Below are positions 1 through 5,780 of a stretch of 10,557 nt of DNA, in pieces. Within the stretch, counting starts at the first letter, position 1; the number at the start of each line of letters is the position of its first letter. The notes beneath the pieces were generated by a model, which saw only the letters and a program-made list of their open reading frames with translations, was not told the DNA's origin and searched no databases. Position numbers and translations under genes: made by a program. The DNA is from JAYUHK01 sp043767025 (GTDB lineage Bacteria; Bacteroidota; Bacteroidia; Chitinophagales; Saprospiraceae): the NCBI GenBank assembly GCA_043767025.1, contig JAYUHK010000073.1, forward strand, positions 1 to 10,557, given 5' to 3'.

Positions 1-654
1 AAAAATTTGCACAGAGCGACGATTTTTGAGCGGTTCAAAAAATTGGCGGCAGCAACAAAACACGCAGAGTTGGCAGCCGTCGCGTTGAGTTATATGGAGT
101 TGGAGGAATATGTCCGCTCCGAGCCAACGGAAATTAAGAGTTTATTGGAAAAATTGACACGAAAGTTTCCTACGAGTGTATTTTTTGTTCAAGCACAAAA
201 TAATATTTCTAAAAAAGAGAAAAAAGCAGACGTTTCAAAAGACGATAAGCTGACTATACAGCTAAAAGATACTGCGGGTGTGCTGATTGACGCAAGCTCG
301 CTGCATTTCAAAATAGCAATCGTAGATTTTTGGGCTTCTTGGTGCGGACCTTGCAAAATGGAGGCAAGGACGACTTTGCAGCCGTTGTATAAAAAATACA
401 AGCAAAGCGGGTTGGAAGTAATCGGTATTTCGACCGATGAAGACGCTCAAAAATGGAAAAAAGCAGTCAATTCCGCTCAATCGGGCTGGACTCAGTTGAT
501 TGATTCCGAAAAGAAATACAGTAAATTATTGCAAATAAAATCGCTTCCTACGCTCTACGTCATCAACGCCGACGGTAAAATTATCGCAAAAAATCTGCGC
601 GGCGTGGACTTGACCAACTTTGTGACAGATTATTTTAGTACCCAAAAGAATTAA
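1..654 (+). CDS. TlpA/thioredoxin-like thiol-disulfide protein, 5' end missing
   Basis: The reading frame is already open at base 1, so the gene starts outside the window. A TTG at 7 is in frame but gives no signal peptide, so it is probably internal. Numbering from that TTG, residues ~1-60 are helical and charged and may be the end of a DUF4369-like or other N-terminal domain. Residues ~80-212 form a thioredoxin fold: a beta strand leading into WASWCGPCK (C113 and C116, redox pair), then VIGISTD (~138-144), and the cis-proline loop SLPTLYVI with P181. This is the TlpA/ResA/AhpC-TSA-like arrangement. Such proteins reduce or exchange disulfides in the periplasm, often membrane-anchored by an N-terminus not visible here. 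A small membrane protein follows after 7 bases, probably in the same transcript. The fold and active site are certain; the natural substrate is unknown. Confidence 0.88.
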   Translation, partial: KNLHRATIFERFKKLAAATKHAELAAVALSYMELEEYVRSEPTEIKSLLEKLTRKFPTSVFFVQAQNNISKKEKKADVSKDDKLTIQLKDTAGVLIDASSLHFKIAIVDFWASWCGPCKMEARTTLQPLYKKYKQSGLEVIGISTDEDAQKWKKAVNSAQSGWTQLIDSEKKYSKLLQIKSLPTLYVINADGKIIAKNLRGVDLTNFVTDYFSTQKN

Positions 655-661
655 TTAAAAA

Positions 662-826
662 GTGAAAATTAACAATTTAACAAAACTATTATTGGTTATT
701 TTTAGCCTTGCGGTGCTTATATTTTATTGGATGGAAGCCAAATCAAGCTCTTCCGTTCTGCTTATTATCATTGGTGCCGGATTGTTAATAAAATTGCTGC
801 GCGACGGCAATATTTTCAGGAGTTAG
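662..826 (+). CDS. Small two-helix membrane protein (54 aa), unknown function
   Basis: A GTG-started frame begins 7 bases after the stop of the thioredoxin-like gene and ends with TAG at 824-826. The product begins MKINNLTKLL and has two hydrophobic segments: residues ~8-24 (rich in Leu, Val, Ile, Phe) and ~32-46 (VLLIIIGAGLLIKLL). A short Glu/Ala/Lys/Ser turn joins them, and the tail is basic and polar (LLRDGNIFRS). This is the usual shape of a tiny inner-membrane hairpin protein. Close spacing to the upstream gene and the strong terminator 22 bases downstream support a two-gene transcript. The only later ATG (codon 24) would remove the first helix, so GTG is preferred. No family is recognised. 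It could be a chance frame, but two clean hydrophobic helices and the tight fit between stop and terminator argue that it is real. Confidence 0.6.
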   Translation: MKINNLTKLLLVIFSLAVLIFYWMEAKSSSSVLLIIIGAGLLIKLLRDGNIFRS

Positions 827-848
827 ACTGGTACATTTACTATGCACA

Positions 849-894
849 AAAAAAAAGCTGCAACAAAAAGATATTTTTGTTGCAGCTTTTTTTT
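849..894 (+). terminator. Rho-independent terminator, 21-bp perfect hairpin
   Basis: Bases 849-869 (eight A, GCTGCAAC, five A) are perfectly complementary to 874-894, with a GATA loop at 870-873. The stem ends in eight T on the + strand and eight A on the left, so it can stop transcription from either side. It closes the thioredoxin/small membrane protein unit and separates it from the secreted Cys-rich protein at 937. Confidence 0.88.
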
Positions 895-901
895 ATATTT
901 G
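894..901 (+). promoter_or_regulatory. Possible Bacteroidota -7 element (TATATTTG)
   Basis: TATATTTG matches the TAnnTTTG -7 consensus known for Bacteroidota sigma factors and lies 35 bases before the ATG at 937, at the end of the terminator tail. No TTG/TTTG -33 box is found at the usual 17-23 base spacing, because that space falls in the hairpin. The call is weak and rests on the match and the position only. Confidence 0.25.
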
Positions 902-936
902 TCGGTCAGTTTTTTTTACAATCAAAACAGAACTTT

Positions 937-1539
937 ATGAAAAGCGCCATTGTTAGCTTACTTTTTTTGTGTTTTATGGTCAATACCGTTTATTGTCAGT
1001 CCGCAGCGAAGCCGATGGTTTCGGTGGTTATCAAACGCTCTTTTGACAACAAACTTATATTGTTGCCCCAAAATAGCAGCGAACTCAAAAATACGGTGTT
1101 TGTGTTGCAAATGTCTAATACCGAAAAAGCCGATTCGGAAATCTATCGGTTGGAGGATTGCGCTATCAATGTCACTAAAAATTCGGTGGAGGTTTTTAGT
1201 AGAAAAACCAACAAATTCGTGGTCATGCGCTTGTCCGATGTCGCTAAAATCGCCGCAGACAAATTCAAAACGGTTTTTGAAGGCATCGGATTAGCCAAAG
1301 TGATTACCAGCGACGAAGGATATGCCGCTTTGACGAAGCTATCCGTCGGCGGCGAGCCTTTTGCGCCTATCGCTGGCTGCGGCTGCAAACCCAACGGAAC
1401 GCCGCCGCCCGCCGATGGCTGCACCGCAGGCGGCGCGGGCGCGAGTTCTTGCTCCGTGAAACAAAAGTTGATGGGTGTGGGCGGCGATTGCTCCACAGCG
1501 TGCAGCGCAGGAAATTATGCGTGCTGCAACGCTCAATAA
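937..1539 (+). CDS. Secreted Cys-rich protein of unknown function (200 aa)
   Basis: The start is ATG 937, because the protein then begins with a clean signal peptide: MKS, a hydrophobic core (AIVSLLFLCFMV), and a cleavage site around VYC-QS at residues 20/21, a pattern common in Bacteroidota. The frame is open further upstream, but that part crosses the terminator and is not credible. Residues ~25-135 form a compact domain (SVVIKRSFDNKLILLP..., then a basic helical stretch VMRLSDVAKIAADKFKTV). After residue ~146 the composition changes to Gly/Ala/Pro with eight cysteines in 53 residues (C148, C150, C162, C172, C185, C189, C196, C197), ending YACCNAQ. The even number and spacing suggest disulfides in the periplasm or outside the cell, though metal binding is possible. 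The DNA for this tail is far richer in GC than its surroundings. No family is recognised. Confidence 0.78.
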   Translation: MKSAIVSLLFLCFMVNTVYCQSAAKPMVSVVIKRSFDNKLILLPQNSSELKNTVFVLQMSNTEKADSEIYRLEDCAINVTKNSVEVFSRKTNKFVVMRLSDVAKIAADKFKTVFEGIGLAKVITSDEGYAALTKLSVGGEPFAPIAGCGCKPNGTPPPADGCTAGGAGASSCSVKQKLMGVGGDCSTACSAGNYACCNAQ

Positions 1540-1635
1540 TCTTGCGTGTTGAAGGATTTAGTCTTCTGAAAGCGTTATAAACCTTTTTTTGTTGAACAGA
1601 AATCCGCTATTTGTGTTTTTTAGCAAACTTTATCT

Positions 1636-2772
1636 ATGGAAGACCCATTTTACGACATTGCGATAGTTGGCGGCGGCTGTTCTGGATTCCAGATGCTCCA
1701 ACAGCTTTCTTTGCAACCCGATTGGGCGAGCCAAAAAGTAGCGTTTATCAGCGATGAAAGACCGATGCAACGCTCGTGGTGCTTTTGGAGCAAAGAGCAA
1801 CACCAGTTACAACATTTGGTGCAAAGGTCGTGGAGTAAAATATTATTTCGTGGTACAGATTTTTCGCTTGTCGAAGACGTGGCTCCGTACCAGTACCATT
1901 ATATTCCGGGCGACGCTTTTTTTGATTTTTTCAAAAGAGATTTTATGCTTCGGCAGCCGAATGTCACGCAGATAAAAGCCAGTATTCAGAGTATCCACAA
2001 AAACAATACGGGCTTTTATGTCGAAGCCGCCACCGAAAAATGGAAAGCCAAACACGTTTTTAGTTCCATCAATCCTAAGCCGTCGCAAGCACGTTTTGAC
2101 CTTCAGCAACACTTCAAAGGTTGGTTTGTGAAGACTGCCGAACCTGTTTTTGACGAAACGACCGTTGTTTTGATGGATTTTTCGATTCCACAAGACGACG
2201 ATGTGCGGTTTGTGTATGTGTTGCCTTTTTCGCCTTGCGAGGCTTTGGTAGAGATGACGGTTTTTTCACCCAAAATCTACGAGGACGCTGTGTATGACGA
2301 TGCGTTACAGGCTTATTTTGAGCGCAATTATCCTGCTGTTTCCTACACGATTGAGGCAACCGAAAGGGGACAAATCCCGATGACCGATGCGTTATTTGCT
2401 CGTTTTGGGAAAGCGGGAGAAACTTTAATCGGCACGGCGGCTGGCATGGTAAAAGCCTCAACAGGATATGCTTTTTTGCGCATCGGAAAAGACAGCAAGC
2501 AGATGGCGGAGGATTTGGCGCAAAAAAAGCCGCTTTCGTGGTCTGCCTCGAAGGGACGTTTTCGGTTTTATGACCGATTGCTTTTGGGTATTATAGGCGA
2601 AGAGCCGCTGAAAGGCAGCGTGATTTTCAGCCGTTTGTTCCAAAAAATGCCGATGCAAGCCGTTTTTAGGTTTTTAGACGAAGAAACCAACTTTTGGGAG
2701 GAGTTAAAACTGTTTTCAAAACTCCCATTCGCACCATTTTTAAAACAAGTCGCCAAACAATTTTTGCGGTGA
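1636..2772 (+). CDS. crtY: Lycopene beta-cyclase, CrtY type
   Basis: Converts lycopene to beta-carotene by forming beta-ionone rings at its ends; the family is flavin-dependent, non-redox overall and membrane-associated. The 378 residues are normal for CrtY. Visible motifs, in order: N-terminal Rossmann dinucleotide site DIAIVGGGCSG (7-17), RSWCFW (46-51, matching the conserved TWSFH-like segment), GW (162-163), the cyclase motif ERGQIPM (243-249), the second cofactor segment GTAAGMVKASTGYAF (266-280), and FRFLDEET (344-351). Together these are diagnostic for CrtY-type cyclases rather than the heterodimeric CrtYcd type. ATG 1636 puts the Rossmann strand at the expected distance from the N-terminus. 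Its last codons overlap the GTG of the next gene (GTGA), so the two are probably translated in a coupled way. No clear promoter was found in the 96 bases upstream. Confidence 0.93.
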   Translation: MEDPFYDIAIVGGGCSGFQMLQQLSLQPDWASQKVAFISDERPMQRSWCFWSKEQHQLQHLVQRSWSKILFRGTDFSLVEDVAPYQYHYIPGDAFFDFFKRDFMLRQPNVTQIKASIQSIHKNNTGFYVEAATEKWKAKHVFSSINPKPSQARFDLQQHFKGWFVKTAEPVFDETTVVLMDFSIPQDDDVRFVYVLPFSPCEALVEMTVFSPKIYEDAVYDDALQAYFERNYPAVSYTIEATERGQIPMTDALFARFGKAGETLIGTAAGMVKASTGYAFLRIGKDSKQMAEDLAQKKPLSWSASKGRFRFYDRLLLGIIGEEPLKGSVIFSRLFQKMPMQAVFRFLDEETNFWEELKLFSKLPFAPFLKQVAKQFLR

Positions 2773-3710
2773 AAAAAACTATAGCGCACCTATTTTATAC
2801 GCCTACTTGGGCGAGCATTTTGCTGGGCAGCTTGCTGCTTTTGTGGCAGCTTTGGGCGGGAGCGTTGTCCGATTCGGTGCAAGTCACTTTCTTTGCTTTT
2901 TTCATCTTTGCTACGGGTATTCCGCACGGTGCGTTGGATCATTTAGTAGAAAAAGAAACAGCATCGAGGGAGAAAAAGCCTTTTAATTTGCTTGTTTTTT
3001 TGGTAAAATATCTTGCCACGATGCTTTTTTATACCGTAGTTTGGTTTTTTGTCCCTACGGCGAGTTTATTTTTTTTCCTTCTTATTTCCGCTTGGCATTT
3101 CGGCGAAACCGACCTCGAAAACGCCCCAAACACGCCACTTTGGAACGCTGCACGCTTTCTTTTTGGCGTTCTCGTTTTATCGAGTTTGCTGCTTACGCAC
3201 GCCTCCGAAACCGCGCCTTTTTGGTTGCGCATCACTCAAAGTGCGCCTATCTCGATGTCCGTTTGGCAGTTTTCGGTCGAAAATAAAATCCTTATTTTGA
3301 GTCTTTTGAGCTTACTTTTTTTTATAATTTTCGTACAAGCCAATCGAAAATCGCCTGTTGTTTTCGATAAAAATCGACTTTTTAGACTTGTTTTAATTCT
3401 AACTTTGGCGTACTTTTTGCCTCTTTTGCCTGCGTTTGCGCTGTATTTTGGCGGCTGGCACGCCCTTTGTGCTTTCAAATCTATCTACGAATATTTGACG
3501 GCTCAAAATTCGCAAGCAAGCCCTTTGAGCATCTGGCTCAAATCCGTGCCTTTCACGCTGCTTGCCTTCGCATTTCTCGCTTTCGCGCTTTGGTATTGGC
3601 AGCATTTTTTCCAAAGTTTCGACCCATTGCCGATGCTTTTCGTCTTTCTTTCGCTTATCACGCTGCCTCATTTGGGCGTAATGCACAGCATGAACAGTAA
3701 AAAAGCATAG
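2769..3710 (+). CDS. blh: Brp/Blh family beta-carotene 15,15'-dioxygenase-like membrane protein
   Basis: Blh enzymes are iron-dependent membrane oxygenases that cleave beta-carotene into two retinals. GTG 2769 is chosen because it gives a 4-base GTGA overlap with crtY and a start just before the first helix (MKKTIAHLFYTPTWASILLG); extending upstream reads through the crtY 3' end. The 313-residue product is strongly hydrophobic with about 7-8 membrane segments. Family motifs: GIPHGALDH (50-58), AWHFGETD (108-115), YFGGWHALCAF (226-236) and LPHLGVMHSM (299-308). H53, H110 and H231 match the first three iron ligands of the characterised marine 66A13 enzyme (His21, His78, His188, from memory), including the 57-residue spacing of the first two. 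The fourth ligand, four residues after the third, is Ala235 here. Family membership is secure; enzymatic activity is not. A terminator follows at 3714. Confidence 0.88.
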   Translation: MKKTIAHLFYTPTWASILLGSLLLLWQLWAGALSDSVQVTFFAFFIFATGIPHGALDHLVEKETASREKKPFNLLVFLVKYLATMLFYTVVWFFVPTASLFFFLLISAWHFGETDLENAPNTPLWNAARFLFGVLVLSSLLLTHASETAPFWLRITQSAPISMSVWQFSVENKILILSLLSLLFFIIFVQANRKSPVVFDKNRLFRLVLILTLAYFLPLLPAFALYFGGWHALCAFKSIYEYLTAQNSQASPLSIWLKSVPFTLLAFAFLAFALWYWQHFFQSFDPLPMLFVFLSLITLPHLGVMHSMNSKKA

Positions 3711-3713
3711 AAA

Positions 3714-3750
3714 GTAAAACGCCGTCAAGGTTATTTTGACAGCGTTTTAC
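3714..3750 (+). terminator. Rho-independent terminator of the crtY-blh unit
   Basis: Bases 3714-3728 (GTAAAACGCCGTCAA) pair with 3736-3750 (TTGACAGCGTTTTAC) with one C/A mismatch and a 7-base loop. The stem starts 4 bases after the blh stop codon. The T run is inside the distal arm (GTTTTAC) rather than a long tail, so efficiency may be moderate. The arms are symmetric and could also stop leftward transcription from the acyltransferase gene. Confidence 0.75.
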
Positions 3751-3899
3751 ACTTCTTTATGTTGCGATTTTTGCGCCAAATCGATTATTAACTCACGTTA
3801 CGCAAAAAATCTTTTTACTAAAATTTCAAACAGCATTTTATTCAAAGTCACTGTATTTTCAGACGTGGCTTGTAGAAATTCAAGTTTTTGCAAAAATAT

Positions 3900-3963
3900 C
3901 GTCTGGCGAAGCGAAAACTGTTTGAGTCTGGCGCAGCCGACGAGTTTTTTTCGCGCGCCGACG
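3900..3963. repeat. Nested palindromic element in the 3711-4110 intergenic region
   Basis: The 400 bases between the blh stop and the acyltransferase stop hold no credible gene. They contain this element, which folds as an outer stem CGTC-t-GGCG-aa-GCGAAAA (3900-3917) with TTTTCGC-g-CGCC-GACG (3948-3963). An inner stem lies inside it: GTC-t-GGC (3926-3932), loop GCA, GCC-GAC (3936-3941). Inner and outer stems share the same plan, GTC, one bulged T, GGC, and the left arms are a near-perfect direct repeat (GTCTGGCGAAGC / GTCTGGCGCAGC, 11 of 12). The element is richer in GC than its A/T-rich flanks. It resembles the palindromic repeats dispersed between Bacteroidota genes, but copies elsewhere in the genome cannot be seen from here. 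It could also be a structured RNA. Confidence 0.55.
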
Positions 3964-4017
3964 GGATTTTTAGGCAAAAACTTTAGAATTTATACAGAGC
4001 ACTTGATTTTTTTGGTT

Positions 4018-4041
4018 ACTTTTTTTATCAAGAAAAAAAGT
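4018..4041. other. A/T-only hairpin downstream of the acyltransferase gene
   Basis: ACTTTTTTT (4018-4026) and AAAAAAAGT (4033-4041) pair perfectly around the loop ATCAAG. The loop is itself the complement of CTTGAT at 4002-4007, so a second, competing fold exists. It lies 70-93 bases beyond the acyltransferase stop codon (minus strand) and could help end that transcript, although no T run follows it on either strand. The rest of 3751-4110 outside this and the nested palindrome shows nothing else recognisable. Confidence 0.4.
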
Positions 4042-4110
4042 GGCAAAGACCAAGTAAATAGCTACAAAAATTAAGCTCAAACGAGCCAGTCAAAATGTTT
4101 CTGCATAACA

Positions 4111-5430
4111 TCAGTTACTAAATAGTTGCTGCCGAATTTCAAGCCTTTCTTGTGTTAATTTTTTACAAAGTGCGGACTGCAAAGCCACCACGCGCCAGCG
4201 ACTGAACACACGCATCGAAAATTGTAAATATTCCCAAGCAAACCAAGCAAAAAACGGCAGCGAAAACATATAGACAGCTATAAAAAAGTAATTGGATAAA
4301 AAATATTTTGCCAAACAAAATTCCAAACTGTAAGAGAAAGTGAATAATAAAATACCGCTCAACAACTTTATAGACGAAACATAACCGATGTAAGGGCGAA
4401 TTTTTTTGGCAGTCAGGGCAGCAAAAAATGTCGGCAGCGCGTTGTGAAGCCAGCCCCAAGCGAAAATCGGAAATCCGATTATCCACAGCAAGGATTGAAA
4501 AAGCGACTTTGGGAGCGATTTTTTTTGCGAAGCGTCAAAAATTGTTTGGTCAGCAAGTCTATTTTTTTTCAGTTGAAAATGATATGCGTCCAACTGTCGC
4601 CTGAAATATTGGCATTGCTCGGGGCTTTCTTTTTCAAAAATTCTCATAAAAGCAAGTATCTTTTGACTTCGCTCGTAGCTCCGCGCTGCGCCAAGCGATT
4701 GCTCACTTTCGAGCATTTTTTCTATCCGAGTCAAAGTCGCTTCTTCGGCAGCATTGTTGGTGTGGATTAGAAGTTGCTGCATTTTTTGTTCCAGCACATT
4801 CGTCAGTTCGTGCGCAGCGTCGTAGGGATTTTTTTCGTAAAGACGCTGATAGTCAGCTATTTGTATCGGGCTGCCGATGTTCATTACCACGCGACTGCGA
4901 AATTCGTTGGCGGCAGAATAATTGATACCAACAGGAATAATTTGCAGTCCTAATCGAAAACCATTGCGTTGCTCGGCATCGAAGGCAATGCGAGCAGCAC
5001 CAGTTTTGAGCGGTCGCAGCCGTCGCTCCATAAAACTTGTTCCTTCGGCGGCGATGTAAAGGCAGCCGCCAGCCGCCAAAAAATCGGTCGCGCGGTCAAA
5101 AGCGGATTCGTTGGCGAGCGGCTGTCCGCCTGCATCTTGCGGGCGCGCAATCGGAATACAATAAAAAGTATTGAGAAACCAATTCAGAAACGGATGCCGA
5201 AATAAACTCACGTTGGCAAGAAAATGAACCATCGGCTGCACCCGCGAAGCGACAAAAATAGCGTCAATCAGCGTATTGGGGTGATTGGAAACCAAAATCG
5301 TCGGCTTTAGGCGAGCTATCTGTCTGGCGGACTTCGGACGGACGACGATGCTGGCGAAATAAACCCGCGTCGCAAAGCGCGTCAGAGATTTGACCGCCTG
5401 ATAAAATACGAAAAGAAACCATTTTGGCAT
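4111..5430 (-). CDS. PlsC-like (1-acyl-)glycerol-3-phosphate acyltransferase family protein
   Basis: Transfers an acyl chain to a glycerophosphate-type acceptor at the inner membrane, if typical of the family. With the ATG at 5430 the protein has 439 residues and starts MPKWFLFVFYQAVKSL, a hydrophobic N-terminus usual for this group. The frame is open to a TTG at 5538, but the extra 36 residues are atypical. Acyltransferase blocks: SNHPNTLIDA (48-57, catalytic H50 and D56), FYCIPIARP (89-97), AAEGTS (127-132, substrate-binding E129-G130, with Ala where Pro is common) followed by RLRPLKTGAARIA, and IIPVGINY (164-171). Residues ~200-310 are charged and helical. The last third has about three membrane segments (~312-334, ~352-374, ~380-400) and a basic tail. 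This layout (acyltransferase, helical linker, C-terminal membrane part) occurs in large Bacteroidota PlsC homologues. Exact acceptor unknown. Confidence 0.85.
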   Translation of the reverse strand: MPKWFLFVFYQAVKSLTRFATRVYFASIVVRPKSARQIARLKPTILVSNHPNTLIDAIFVASRVQPMVHFLANVSLFRHPFLNWFLNTFYCIPIARPQDAGGQPLANESAFDRATDFLAAGGCLYIAAEGTSFMERRLRPLKTGAARIAFDAEQRNGFRLGLQIIPVGINYSAANEFRSRVVMNIGSPIQIADYQRLYEKNPYDAAHELTNVLEQKMQQLLIHTNNAAEEATLTRIEKMLESEQSLGAARSYERSQKILAFMRIFEKESPEQCQYFRRQLDAYHFQLKKNRLADQTIFDASQKKSLPKSLFQSLLWIIGFPIFAWGWLHNALPTFFAALTAKKIRPYIGYVSSIKLLSGILLFTFSYSLEFCLAKYFLSNYFFIAVYMFSLPFFAWFAWEYLQFSMRVFSRWRVVALQSALCKKLTQERLEIRQQLFSN

Positions 5431-5780
5431 AAATAGATTTTTTACCTTTGTGGCGTAAGAGATTTCTTGCGGCGGTAAAATTAGAAAAAAATCACTCAAA
5501 AATACACCGAGCAACTCGACATCGCGCATATTCTCCAAAAATCAATAAGTTTTCGATTTTTCTACTCCGAATTAAAAACTTTTTTGGACGAAAAACAGTA
5601 CAATACTCCGACAGTTCAATAGTTATTAGTTTTTAATTTTTAGTCGCATAAATAATTGCTAATCAAATAGGAATGAAGAAAAAATAAGTAGTTTATTTTA
5701 GACGCGTTCTTTATTTACAACATTATACAATTACAAGTAATTCTTTGCAATTACCTATCATTTTTTAGTCAAAGATATTC
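5431..5780. other. Divergent intergenic region between the acyltransferase gene and thrS
   Basis: These 350 bases carry the upstream regions of both divergent genes. Bases 5431-5538 are in frame with the acyltransferase gene but probably not translated. A minus-strand TATTTTTG (5504 to 5497) fits the -7 consensus TAnnTTTG about 67 bases before the ATG at 5430, without a convincing -33 box. Toward thrS, bases 5640-5780 are very A/T-rich. A small set of inverted repeats lies there: AATTAC (5729-5734), GTAATT (5737-5742) and AATTAC (5749-5754), ending 26 bases before the thrS ATG. This could be an operator or leader fold. No RNA gene was seen. Confidence 0.4.

Noticed and set aside
727..936. Upstream extension of the Cys-rich protein frame
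   Set aside because: It overlaps the small membrane protein gene and the 21-bp terminator, and it would bury the clear signal peptide that starts at 937.
2694..2768. Upstream extension of blh into crtY
   Set aside because: It reads the crtY 3' coding region in another frame. The GTG at 2769 gives the classical coupled overlap and a normal N-terminus.
3736..4074. 112-codon frame on + after blh
   Set aside because: It begins inside the distal arm of the blh terminator and crosses the nested palindrome and A/T hairpin. Its composition is that of non-coding DNA, and its end (IFLVTFFIKKK) is simply the T/A hairpin read as protein.
5443..5450. TACCTTTG on +, a match to TAnnTTTG, as a thrS promoter
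   Set aside because: It is about 330 bases from thrS, only 13 bases from the likely acyltransferase start and on the opposite strand; its nearest TTG box is 16 bases away. Probably chance.
5431..5538. N-terminal extension of the acyltransferase (start at 5538 or 5529)
   Set aside because: The extra residues do not resemble the family and would precede a normal hydrophobic N-terminus at 5430. No better start signal is seen at the distal codons.
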